Source: Bradysia coprophila
Lineage: Eukaryota > Arthropoda > Insecta > Diptera > Sciaridae
NCBI RefSeq assembly: GCF_014529535.1
Contig: NC_050735.1
Location: 11,543,739-11,607,738, forward strand
Reading direction: 5' to 3'
DNA length: 64,000 nt
A program made the position numbers and the translations under genes. Below the pieces are notes generated by a model that saw only the letters and a program-made list of their open reading frames with translations, did no database searches and was not told the origin of the DNA. This document shows, in pieces, positions 35,901 through 46,155 of this stretch (positions are counted from its first letter, which is position 1; the number at the start of each line of letters is the position of its first letter).

Positions 35901-37512
35901 AAAGAAAATGAAAAAAAAAGAAATCGTCAGACCAATCATTCATCAAAAAACACTCGCTTCAGAACCGTTCAGCAGGGTATCTTTAAAAAAATTAATTTCC
36001 GAAAGACAGGAAGACCCAGATCGTAATTGAGCTTCCAAATCTGACGCTAAATCAAAGTAGTGAAATTCGCAAATCCTCAGAATTTGCAGAGAAATGAGAT
36101 GGTCTAACGACTTGAGCGAAATGTTTGTGAAATGTTTGGATTCAGAAGAAGAATCCGCCAATAAGTGGATAATTAGGATCTTTGAACCATCCTCTGAATT
36201 TGAAGTGCGAACACTTCATTCTGAAATGGTTCAACCAGCACAATGCCTTAAGCAATGTCCCAAAGTTTTCATTATCAACATAAACGATGAAATTGCACCT
36301 CTTGGCTTGGCTACCATTAGTACCTCATTCTATACACACATTCGTTGCACGCTAATTTATTTAATTTATTTGTTAAAAATCCGATTTGTTTCACTCAGAA
36401 CAAAAGTCCGATCCACTAACCCAATACCTAAAACGAACTGGCCCCAACTGACTTCAACGACTTGGAAGCCCGATCAAATATATAACAATAAAAATATTTT
36501 CAAAATAATAAAATCAAAAAAAGAAATCCAAAAACTGAATTCTCGCAATAAAAAGTAAATTGAACTCCTCAAAATCAGAGCCATCACAAACATTACCGAT
36601 ATTAGCACTCGCACCTTTCTTGTTCTTAGCTGATGTCGATGCATGTTGTTTGGATACTTCTTTCTGTTTTTGTATGTTCGCGTCGTTGTACTTCAATACT
36701 CGATCCTCCAGTACCCATTCGTCCCAACTGAAAAAGACAAAAACAAAACATTGGTTTCGTTAGATCACCGGAATATAGAGCATAGAGTGTAGCGAGCGAG
36801 TGCAGAGAATTGTTTGTAAACCATTGTCAAATACAATGATTGAATAATAATATCATTCACATATCGGCTCGATACGCTCGATACATAGAACCGATAAAGA
36901 CATACGAAACATGGAAAGACTGAAAAGTAAAATTCACGATGCAAGTCTTTACCATCCGAGGTAACATACACTGACGTCTCCACTAATTTTATCATTCAGA
37001 GAAATTGGCGGTAAGAGGCAAATGAACCGTACTTGCATTCCGATCAGATAAATCAAAATGACAGGTGATTTGCGATGTTTACATTTAGTTTACATCGACG
37101 TCTATTCGATCCACTATTTTGTTGAGCAAAGGAAAATGCAAAAGACGATGCAAACACACTGTCACATAACAACATACCGGTGTATAGTATGTACGTACAA
37201 AAAAAAAATTCACGTCAGCAACAACAAAACATCAACGAGTAACTATTTCGCGATTACCGGGCACAACAAAAATAACACCAAACCGCTCCGTTACACTTAC
37301 TTTTTGTTCCAACCCAGGTAGTGTATCAAGTATTTTACTTGTTTATCTTTCGTCAGTGAATTTTTGAGCGCCTTCGCCTCGTATATTAGCGGACCGTGAA
37401 AGCACAGCACTCTTTCGCCTGGAAATACACACAATTCGTTAACTATAATTCACCGGATCAATTATTTCTTTTACACACCGTCGCTGAACTTTGGTTTCGG
37501 CATTGCAGTCAT
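32992..37512 (-). CDS. MRG15: MRG15/MORF4L1-like chromodomain protein, isoform using distal cassette A
   Basis: Exons with consistent phase: 37512-37479, 37418-37301, 36727-36597, 33937-33697, 33624-33200 and 33140-32992, giving 365 residues. An alternative start lies at 37503. Exons 1-3 encode the chromodomain ([40 protein letters not shown]), which in this family reads methylated H3K36. Exon 4A is a serine/threonine-rich linker ending [19 protein letters not shown] across the next splice. Exons 5A and 6A carry the MRG domain ([61 protein letters not shown]). MRG15 is a subunit of NuA4/Tip60 and Sin3/Rpd3-type complexes and of MRG15-PALB2 assemblies. The A linker and MRG domain look more canonical than the B cassette that lies between exon 3 and exon 4A. 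No separate chromodomain or start for cassette A was found at 33938-34678. Confidence 0.88.
33938..34678. other. Spacer between MRG15 cassettes B and A
   Basis: About 740 bp between the cassette B stop and the cassette A acceptor (TTGTTTCAG). No chromodomain exon or start leading in phase into cassette A was found. A 64-codon minus-strand frame at 34475-34281 matches nothing I recognise. A polyadenylation site for the B transcript should be here, but no clear AATAAA was seen on the minus strand. Confidence 0.45.
34679..37512 (-). CDS. MRG15: MRG15-like protein, predicted isoform using proximal cassette B
   Basis: The same first three exons (37512-37479, 37418-37301, 36727-36597) can be joined in phase to 35628-35373 (linker) and 35291-34679 (whole MRG domain and stop), giving 383 residues. 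The B linker is lysine-rich then serine-rich and differs from the A linker. The B MRG domain keeps the core ([59 protein letters not shown] at the end) but lacks the intron found in cassette A after GSML. The linker-to-MRG intron is in the same place and phase (KK split after AA) in both cassettes. B has no stops or frameshifts and looks functional. It could instead be the main product, with A used through longer transcription. Confidence 0.8.
35629..36596. other. MRG15 intron between exon 3 and cassette B
   Basis: This 968-bp intron follows donor AATATCG|GTAATG and ends at acceptor GATTTAG. Open frames on both strands (35943-36161 minus, 36094-36558 plus) are long for chance but show no recognisable domain and no compatible splice sites. 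Confidence 0.45.
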
Positions 37513-38925
37513 AGAAAATTCTGTTTTTCCAGGAAACGACACTTTTTTGTTAAATCAATTTGGATAAAGTGTTAGGAGTGGAATTCGAAAATTCCAAAAT
37601 GGAGATGTGACACTTCGAACGCAATTGGTAACGACCGGTACATTTTTTTGGTTTTTAATACCGGTAATGCCACCAACGATACCGCAAATTTACGAAAATG
37701 TTTTCGAACCGGTGGCGGATGTGGCGGATGCTATTATACCGTATAATTAATGTCGAATATACCAGGGTTCTGTCTTTCAGAACCTTGGAATATACTACAA
37801 CTTCCTTGACAACTTCCGCAAATAAATAATTTAAAAAATTATTTTTTTTTGTTAAAAGCTTGTCTATGAGCTAAAATTTTGATTAGCTACTCGAATAAAT
37901 CCACAAACACAATAAATGGAAACTAAAGTATGGTTTCCATTTAACAAAAAGTACATCGTGAGAGAGCGAGCTGTCAAGTAAACAAAGCAAAAATTGAAAA
38001 AATTCAATTTTGTCTCTCACAACGAGTACTGTTTTGGCAAGTGGAAATCAAGCATTAACAGATTTTCGGAATATAATTGGAAATTTCGGATCACGTGTCA
38101 AAGTTTTTTTTTTAATGAATTAATTCGAGATCTACCGGATCTACCGTTTAACAAGTATTTATCCGGTAGATTATCTGGTAATCGGTCAAATGATTTGATA
38201 ATTTAACTGGTATAGACTACTAGTGTCTGCATGTAAATTCAACTTGACAAAACCAAAAAAAAACGTTTCATTGCACGTCGTTGAAAGTGTGATACCCCTT
38301 AAGTTATATGGTGGTTTAGGGTGTATGTTTAGGTCAGACACGAGACGTCAAAACGTCCTGTGTGGAATGCGTAATGTGAGCGTCTCATTTTTTAAATATT
38401 TTTTTAAAAATAAATCTCAGATTTTTAAGAGTTTGATTGTATTTGATCGAAAATTGAAAATGAAAATTAATCAGCCTGACTAGAAGGACCGGAAGGACAA
38501 AAAACAACGATTCTTTTTTACAAAAAATTCGTTAATTGTTGTCGCTCGCACGCCATTTGATGTGACTTTGATCTGTTTGTGTGTGTATGTGTGATTTTGT
38601 GTAATAGCAAAAAGTTTGCATCCCATATCAATCGCAAAAGGGACAAATACACTTTGTATAATGGATCGCATTTTGTGTTAATCGGAATTGCCGCAAAAAT
38701 TGACAAATTGTTCAGATTAAATGTTTTTAACGAAATCGAAAGATACCTGCAAAACGTTCTCGACGATATAACCAACATTCATCGTATCGTTTTCCATATT
38801 ATCGTATTCAGTGGCATTTGGTTGATTCGGTTTCAAGTTTCGATCAACAATTTGCGTTAAGCGTCCCATCAAAGAATTTTCCCTTCGTTTCTTGTTCAAT
38901 ATTTTGACACTGTTCGCATTTTTGA
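37513..38925. promoter_or_regulatory. Divergent intergenic region between MRG15 and NVL
   Basis: MRG15 starts at 37512 on the minus strand and NVL at 38926 on the plus strand, so both promoters should lie in this 1.4 kb. A short hairpin (AAGGTTCTG with its inverse) lies at about 37762-37790. A minus-strand exon-like segment at 38872-38753 is described separately. No TATA box is obvious. Confidence 0.45.
38753..38872 (-). CDS. Possible exon of an unidentified small gene antisense to the NVL promoter
   Basis: A minus-strand frame beginning near ATGGGACGC reads MGRLTQIVDRNLKPNQPN and ends YIVENVLQ at a good donor (TTTTGCAG|GTATCT). Composition and codon use look coding. I could not find a convincing next exon or name a family. 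The frame also stays open upstream as far as 38986, across NVL exon 1 on the opposite strand. It may be real or an accident. Confidence 0.3.
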
Positions 38926-41900
38926 ATGATGGGCGACCAAGTGGGTGACATAATGAGAAAGTCGAAGCCGATCTTACATGATCCAAACATAATACCGCGA
39001 GTGAAGCAGGTGAGAAAAATTTATTTGACTTTTTTTGGGGACCAAATTGTGTTTCATGGCCATGGTGAGGTTATGTCGAAGTCACTTATATTTGCTTACT
39101 ATTCAAAAAAAAAACAAAATCTGATTGCGTATTGATGTGCAATATTGTTTGTGTGCAGTATTTGGAGGAGAATGTGCACAAAACATATGTCGATGTTACC
39201 GATATGGCACGAGTGCTGCAAGAAAGGTATCGAGCAGAATATGGGCGCCGTAAAATGGCCCCATTCCGACAATTGGTGGAACAGGCGTATAAAACGGTAC
39301 TGCATAGCTATGGGCTGGACAGCAATCCATCGAGTGATGAGAACGAAGAGTCCGATCTAGAGTTTATGGATGTAAGTGTTTATAGGCCACTGTTTAATTC
39401 GATGTTATTGAATGCTCTCAATCAAATGGTTCGATACATTTTGTCACCACTCAGGATCGCAGTGGTAATCATGTTGTAAACAATATGCTCACTGACATGT
39501 ACCTGAACAAAAATGTGCAGAAGAAACCGGTTTCCAATGAAATTGCTATCAACATCAGCAGTGATGAGAGTGATGATGATACCGATATGACACAGAAAAC
39601 ATCGGAACGTAGTGAGAAAGGTGCTCGCACACTATTCCATTTATAATGCAAACATTTTCCAACGATTTTCTCTCCTTTCCCGATTAGCAACACATCCGAT
39701 AACTGCGAACGCAACCCAACTGACAATTACCAAAGTAGCTAATCTACCACCAGCACCAGCTAAAGCGTCACTAGTGAACCATAGCACGCAGCATCAATCC
39801 AAAAAGCGTAAGATTCGCAGCGACAGTACAAGTCCTGTCCAGAATTCGGACACTGTCGTTGTAGAAAAATCGAAACGTCCACCACCTGCTGCAACGGCAA
39901 TGACTCCGGCTAGAGGAGCGAAGAAATTCAAGCGTGAATTCGCCGCTCAGCAATCAAAGTTAACATTCGAGGACATTGGTGGCATGAAGAAAGTTTTGCA
40001 GGAACTGTGCGAGTTGCTGATGCACATCAAACACCCGGAAGTGTATCGACACATTGGATTGCCGCCACCTAGAGGTTTCTTGTTACACGGTCCGCCAGGA
40101 AGTGGCAAAACCTTGCTGGCGCATGCAATAGCCGGTGTAAGTGGTTTTGTAATTGTTTGGATGCCAAACCGAATTTGAATTTCTCGTTGTCTTTCCGCAG
40201 CAATTGAACATCGGACTGATTCCAATTGCAGCCACCGAACTCGTAGCTGGCGTTTCCGGCGAATCGGAAGAACGAATTCGTGACCTATTCGAACAAGCAG
40301 TTGCTCTGGCACCGTGCGTCTTGTTCATCGACGAAATTGACGCAATTTCATCGAATCGCCTGAATGCCCAAAAGGACATGGAACGTCGCATTGTTGCCCA
40401 ATTGCTCAGCTGCTTGGATGGATTGTCCCAGCACGAACACGGCGATCAAGTATTAATTATCGGTGCTACGAATCGACCTGACGCTCTCGATCCCGCTCTG
40501 AGACGTGTCGGTCGTTTCGATCAAGAAATTTCGCTTGGCATTCCGGATCGCAATGACCGGGCCAATATACTGCAGTGCATTTGCAGACGACTAACCATCG
40601 GATGTCCGTTTGATTATGACCAGTTGGGCGCTTTGACACCAGGCTATGTCGGTGCAGATTTATTGGCATTGGCTTCACGTGCAGCTTCCATTGCAGTGAA
40701 ACGAGCCTTTAATGCGAAACAACGCGATACATTGACCAATGTCGATGTGGCGGCAGTCGATAAACTTTTGATGGAAATTGACAAGTTGCCCATGTCGACT
40801 GCATCGCCTGATTCAATTGTAAAGGAAAATGGAGTGGCTGCGCAGGAAAAGGAAGCTACGGATCAATCGAAAAATGGCACTGACTTGTCGAATATCACAG
40901 AAGACAAAGGAAGCGGTGAAGAGCATAAAGACAAAGAGCCTATTGACGTTGAAACTGCTGAGCCAACAGTACCGGATGCAAGCACAATCGAACCCATAAA
41001 TGAAGATACCGTACCGCCGACCGAAGCCGAAAATATACCAAATGAAACCACAGCAATGCAAGTGGATGAACCAACCGGTGAGGACAACGAAAAAGTCGCA
41101 GATGGTGGCGAAGACGATGACATCATCGAAGTGGTCGATGATTGCAGCGGTATAATTAAGAGCGACAAACCCATCCATTCCCAAATATCGTTCGAAGCCA
41201 TGAAATTGTGGCTCAGCGACGACAAACCGATAATGACCGCAGACGACTTGGACGATCTGTGCATTACAATGACAGACTTCGTCGAGGCATTGAAGGTGGT
41301 ACAGCCGTCAGCCAAACGTGAAGGATTCATTACCGTTCCCGATGTGACATGGGATGACATCGGTTCGTTGCGCGACATCCGCGAAGAATTACAGTTGGCC
41401 GTTCTGGCTCCAGTTAAATTCCCGAAAAAGTTGCAAGCATTGGGCTTACATTCACCGTCTGGTGTATTGTTATGTGGTCCGCCAGGCTGTGGCAAAACAT
41501 TACTCGCCAAGGCTGTCGCCAATGAGGCTGGTATCAATTTCATTTCGGTTAAAGGACCGGAACTTCTCAACATGTACGTCGGCGAAAGTGAACGGGCCGT
41601 AAGGCAATGCTTTCAACGAGCCCGAAACTCGGCTCCGTGCGTTATCTTCTTCGACGAGTTTGATTCGTTGTGTCCGAAACGTTCGGATTCCGGAGAGGTT
41701 TGTGGATGGATTGCCATTTGTCTGAAATCGTTTTTTGTAACGAGAGTCCCTTTTCTTTAGAACAACGGCAGTTCGCGTGTGGTGAATCAACTGTTAACAG
41801 AAATGGACGGCATTGAAGATCGTAAAGGCGTTTTTCTAATGGCAGCAACCAATCGACCGGATATTGTTGATCCAGCTGTTATGCGCCCCGGTCGATTAGA

Positions 41901-42373
41901 CAAAATTTTGTATGTTGGCCTACCGGCACTAGAAGACCGTATAGAGATTCTCAAAGCAGTGACTAAGGTAAGTACACTGTGTGTATGAGTGCAGTCGTGG
42001 ATTCCTTTAACCACAAATTTGTTCGTCCGATCAGAACAAACCGATACTTGGTGACGATGTAGACATAAATGAATTGGCAACACTTACGGACAGTTATACC
42101 GGTGCCGATTTGGCAGGTCTGGTGCGACAAGCCTCATTGTACGCTCTGAAAGAATCCATTGCTTCGTCATCATCGACGAGCCAAATCAGTGTGAACAAAG
42201 CCAACTTTTTCAACGCTCTGAAGAACACAAAATCGTCTATCTCGGAACAGGTAATGTTTAGCCGATGTTCTCTTAAAACTTTCAGTAAAATAATTTGGCT
42301 TCTATCTTGTCACTGCTAGGACAAACGTCACTACGAGAAACTGCGGAAAATTTACACGGTGGTACAGGACTAG
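38926..42373 (+). CDS. NVL: NVL-type double AAA ATPase (nuclear VCP-like; Drosophila smallminded orthologue)
   Basis: Eight exons with consistent phase: 38926-39009, 39159-39371, 39455-39620, 39688-40136, 40201-41697, 41761-41967, 42035-42250 and 42320-42373, giving 961 residues. The N-terminal domain has the NVL signature ([31 protein letters not shown]). A lysine-rich stretch (KKRKIRSDS) is a likely nuclear or nucleolar signal. AAA domain 1 has Walker A GPPGSGKT (about residue 289), Walker B VLFIDEID (about 344) and SRH text [20 protein letters not shown] long acidic linker (about 500-640) follows. Domain 2 has Walker A GPPGCGKT (about 730), Walker B VIFFDEFD (about 785) and [23 protein letters not shown] remodels pre-60S particles and associates with telomerase and the exosome adaptor MTR4. 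Both ATPase sites look complete. The start may be the first or second methionine (38926 or 38929). Confidence 0.93.
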
Positions 42374-42937
42374 TGGCATTGTATGTATGAATGAGAAGCA
42401 GAAAAGAACGGGAAAACTGGTGGATAAGCGGAGAGTAACGGCAAGAAGACACAAAGAATTTTTTTTTATTTTGAACATACTCAGCCACGAATCTTTTCAT
42501 TATGTAAAATTGAATCAAAATGAAACATCAGTTGACATTAAATATTGATAAATGGTTCTGTTGTAACGTTCTGTTTGCTTTTGTTATAATGTTTTGAAGG
42601 AGATCTCATGATGGGAAGACTGAAGACCGAGATCATAATTTAAGAAGACAACATCCCCAATTCCTCATTCAAACTTACGCCCTTGTGTAGGCAATAGAAC
42701 GAATTTGGTATGATTTTCAATAAGCCTCCATTGCATTTATCGGAGCGGCAGCACTAAACATATTCAAAAACAAAAAACTGGCTTTGCTTCAACGTTACTG
42801 GAATCACCCTACTCTACGAGACAATGTTTCCAAGTATTTTCTAAAAATATGATACACATTCCCTTGACATAACTATCTGTATGTCTAATTTTTAGTCACT
42901 ATTAAGATTGCACGACAACTCACCAATATCCGTTTTT
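42374..42937. other. NVL 3' untranslated region and short intergenic DNA
   Basis: No exon was found after the NVL stop codon. Short accidental minus-strand frames occur. A transposon-like block starts at about 42938. Confidence 0.4.
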
Positions 42938-43061
42938 AGACCCGTACGAAGTACTGGGGTCTTATAGGTTTACGCATACGTTTGTAACACGTCGAATTGG
43001 ACTCCCTGAGTAAGGGGAAACCTATTGTGGTTGTCTAGAGATGCCAAATCAGTGAAAAAAA

Positions 43062-43125
43062 ATGTCCGTCTGTATGTCCGTCTGTCTGTCCGTCTGTCTG
43101 TCCGTCTGTCTGTCTGTCTGTCTGC
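43062..43125. repeat. TGTCTGTCCGTC microsatellite
   Basis: Interleaved TCTG and TCCG tetranucleotides run for about 64 bp, inside the larger repeat element. Confidence 0.9.
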
Positions 43126-43844
43126 ACGATAACTTGAGTAAAACACATCCGATTTTGAAAATTCTTTTTTTTCCCGTTTGGTAATGTCAAAAGACAGGCT
43201 AAGTTCGAAGATGAGTGATTTTGGATCGACCCCTCCCGAGCTGTGGCCCAATAATTGCTTTACGGTTTTTCGAAGATATCTCCGGACATTTAAACGTTAA
43301 ACTTGTGAGTCATACGTCAAATAAAAGGTATTTACAATACCGATCGACAAAAAAAAAGTTTTTGGAAATCGGATGACCGACTCGTGAGTTAGACCCCTTG
43401 GTGTGAAACAGGCACAGGGCGGCAAGCAGTTTTTGCTTGTAGGTCGGCCACATTTGAACATATTTCGTCTGTTTTAGCTTTATTAGATAGGTATTGACCG
43501 TACCAATCAGGGAAAAAAAGTTCATGAAATTATGTTCTCCGGAGCGTGAGCTAGGTCTCTTGGAGTGAGCTCTTATCTGGCTACTCGGAAGTACAGTGAA
43601 CGTGGTGTATTTTGACAATATCTCGAGTAAATTTTGACCGAATTTCATGAATTTTTTTTTGTTTGAAAGGTATTAACGAATGTAAAGCGTCTGTACTATT
43701 TCCGGTCTCCTAACAAAATGGCTGCCGGCGGCCATATTGGATTTTAGTAAAATAGAAATATCTTGGGAAAAATGATACTTAGATAGTTTCTGTTAACATG
43801 GAAATAATTTGTTATGTGTGTGGGGTTTCAGGGATTCCATATAT

Positions 43845-43990
43845 GGACATCTATATATACCTATATACAGCTATATTGAGCTATATACAGGCATATAGAG
43901 CTATATAATAGCATATTCCTCTGTGAAATGTTTATTTACAGTGAAATATAGGTAAATATAGCGGTACATAGCTGTTTAAATAGGAATTTA
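43845..43990. repeat. TATATAGCTATA-type short repeats
   Basis: Successive copies of CTATATACAGCTATAT and related phrases recur at about 10-16-bp spacing. Confidence 0.7.
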
Positions 43991-44012
43991 TGAAATTTGT
44001 CTTCGTACGGGG

Positions 44013-44403
44013 CTGTCTATATTGCCTCCGGCAATTTATTTGTATATGATAACAAGGCAAAGAGTGGATAATGTAAGTGATTTTAAAGGCTTTTGACACG
44101 AATAGGTGTTTCGTACGGGTCGGCGTTAGCTATGTTTTTTTATCGTACGGTGTCGTATCATTTTCTTTTGAACTTGTATACATCAACCGAACTCATAACA
44201 AATCGATCTGTTTTCAGTAAAAAGTAAATCTTTTCTGCACATTCAATGATTTCAATCAAAAATATGGTTTTATTCGCAAAGAATCAAAAGGCCAAGTTAC
44301 CACTCACACTACGAACAATTCAGAAACTATTTTAAAAAAAACTGATCTTTTTCGGATAGCCTACATTATTGGCCATTCGCATGATAATCGAATATTCCTC
44401 ATA
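44013..44403. other. Spacer between two repeats, nothing recognised
   Basis: No gene was seen. GTTTCGTACGGGTCGGCG and CGTACGGTG at about 44108-44152 resemble the ends of the preceding element, so this may be part of a neighbouring degenerate copy. Confidence 0.35.
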
Positions 44404-44784
44404 ATCATTTATTTATTTATTTATTTATGTATTTGTTGGTTTTGAGACCGTTCTAACAGCCTTTTACAGCCAATTACAAGTTCAGTCTGGACCACCGGCT
44501 TTACGTGACTTCCGAACCACGCCTCGAAGTATGTAATTACTCTCTGAGGAAAGTTAGGTGTGAAATTGATATCTCGCCTTAATGTAGGCTAGACATATGT
44601 ACACCAAACACCAAACACACCGCAACTACCCAAATTATGAAGCTTGAGTGAACTTAGGACGTTACCAATGCGATATAATCGCTAGAAAAATTCCATGCGG
44701 AATTTGTCTGTCACGGGAATCGAACCCGGATCATTTTGGTGGAAGGCTAGTACGTAACCACTGAGCCATCCCATCCCATCATAA
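44404..44784 (-). mobile_element. Full-length tRNA-derived SINE
   Basis: Read on the minus strand, the 5' head has an RNA polymerase III A box TGGCTCAGTGG (44768-44758) and B box GGTTCGATTCC (44726-44716), about 32 bp apart as in a tRNA. A unique body of about 270 bp follows, then a 3' tail of AAAT repeats (seen as ATTTATTTATTT at 44407-44430). The body is shared with the 2.8-kb and 55.5-kb copies. It is non-coding and would need a partner LINE to move. Confidence 0.85.
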
Positions 44785-46155
44785 AATCATAAACGATTTA
44801 AGAATTTTTAAGCTTAAGATTAACCTCGAGGTTGATACAATTTTCCATTGTCGGTCGGCGTTAGCCAATTTGAAACGGATGCCGATGCCGTCAATGAAAT
44901 TTCATTTTCTTAAAGGAATATGAGAAAAACGAATACGTCACATGCAGTAGGTCAGGTTAAAGTTCTTTTTTACCGCAAAATGTATGGTAAAACTCAGGAA
45001 GTATAAGATTCTTCATGTGTCGGGGTCGAAGTTTTTCAGAAATTTTACATGAAAAATAATGGGCCTGTCTGCCTTGGCCGGCGGCTTTTAGGAATTTTCG
45101 CATGAATTCCCAAACTTCGTTCGGCCTATAACACGCAAAGAAAAACCTAAAAATTACCTCGCCAGACAGACACTAATCGGTTGGAAATATGTCTATCAGA
45201 AGAAGTACAAGATTCGTTAATTTTACCTTAACTCGTGATGCGCCTGCCTTAAGCGAAAGTTTTACAAAATCATATCAAAGGTCAAATTTTGAATTTTCTT
45301 TAATTTATTTACTTTCATTCATGTGGTATACCGTACTCTGAATTGGGAACAATACGAGGAATATATCGATCTTGAAACAAATAATAGTGAAGTTGGAACA
45401 AAATCGATTCTTCCTTTATTTCACAAGTGTTCTATAAGTGTGGCCCAAACCATCTCTAGCCGGGACTGGGTCATCACATGGGATCCATTGCCTACGTTTC
45501 TATAAAGATATTGTGTTCTGCACGATCTGAATTTAACCTATAATTTACTTTCAAACCAAAAAGGGAGAGTTTTTGTGATCAAAGACGAACTGGTTAATTT
45601 AATGAACCATCATGTTGACTGTAGTGTTCTGCAGCTTTTGTTACAATTGTTAATCCGCGAGTTGATAAAGTGACTGAAACCATTTTAAGAAATCGGCGTT
45701 TCATTTGGTCGGTTTCATGTTTTGTTTTGCTGTCGTCTATTTTGCAGACATCACCTTTTCCATACACTCGGGACGTCAACATTTCTGGATGGGTGGACTT
45801 TATGGAACTGCTTTCATGAAACTGTAAAATTATACGGCCATAGGCCGAATTTTCTAAATGTATTTTCCAAGGCAATTAACTGCTAAAGTACACGACGAAT
45901 TGCATACAGTCCGAAAAGAAACGATCGGTTTGAATGTACACTACAGATTTTTATTTGAAATAAATTTGAAATTTTGCGCTTACAAACTGAAAACATGTAA
46001 AGGAAACCTACCTTCCGTTTGCAACGCTTAGCTTAGCATTTAGAGCGGGATGATAATAATCGTTGCTTCCTGACACTGTGGGATAAATTTATGTGATTGG
46101 ACTGACACCATAATGTTACCGACACGACACGGAGTAATAGCAAAGGAACATTCGA
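44785..46155. other. Intergenic DNA and Cp190 3' untranslated region
   Basis: No gene was recognised. A 93-codon minus-strand frame at 45875-45594 (starting MPWKIHLENSAYG) has a protein-like composition but no family match I know and no evident splice partners. Cp190's polyadenylation site should lie just below 46156. Confidence 0.4.

Larger units (their letters stand above)
42938..44012. mobile_element. TIR element of about 1.1 kb with TGTCTGTCCGTC microsatellite, non-autonomous
   Basis: CCGTACGAAG at 42940 is mirrored by CTTCGTACGG at about 44003, bounding about 1.07 kb. Near the left end lies a GTCTGTCCGTCT microsatellite (about 43062-43125). Near the right end is a block of TATATAGCTATA-type repeats (about 43845-43990). 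No stop-free coding region is present. This is most likely a non-autonomous DNA element. The terminal repeats are short, so the limits are approximate. Confidence 0.5.

Noticed and set aside
40863-41573. Minus-strand open frame of 236 codons inside NVL
   Set aside because: It lies opposite the large NVL exon 5, has a serine/threonine-biased composition typical of an antisense shadow, and shows no domain.
44716-44768. Possible tRNA gene on the minus strand
   Set aside because: The A and B boxes are well spaced, but the flanking sequence does not form a full cloverleaf that I can trust, and the downstream body is shared with two other repeat copies. It is the head of a SINE.
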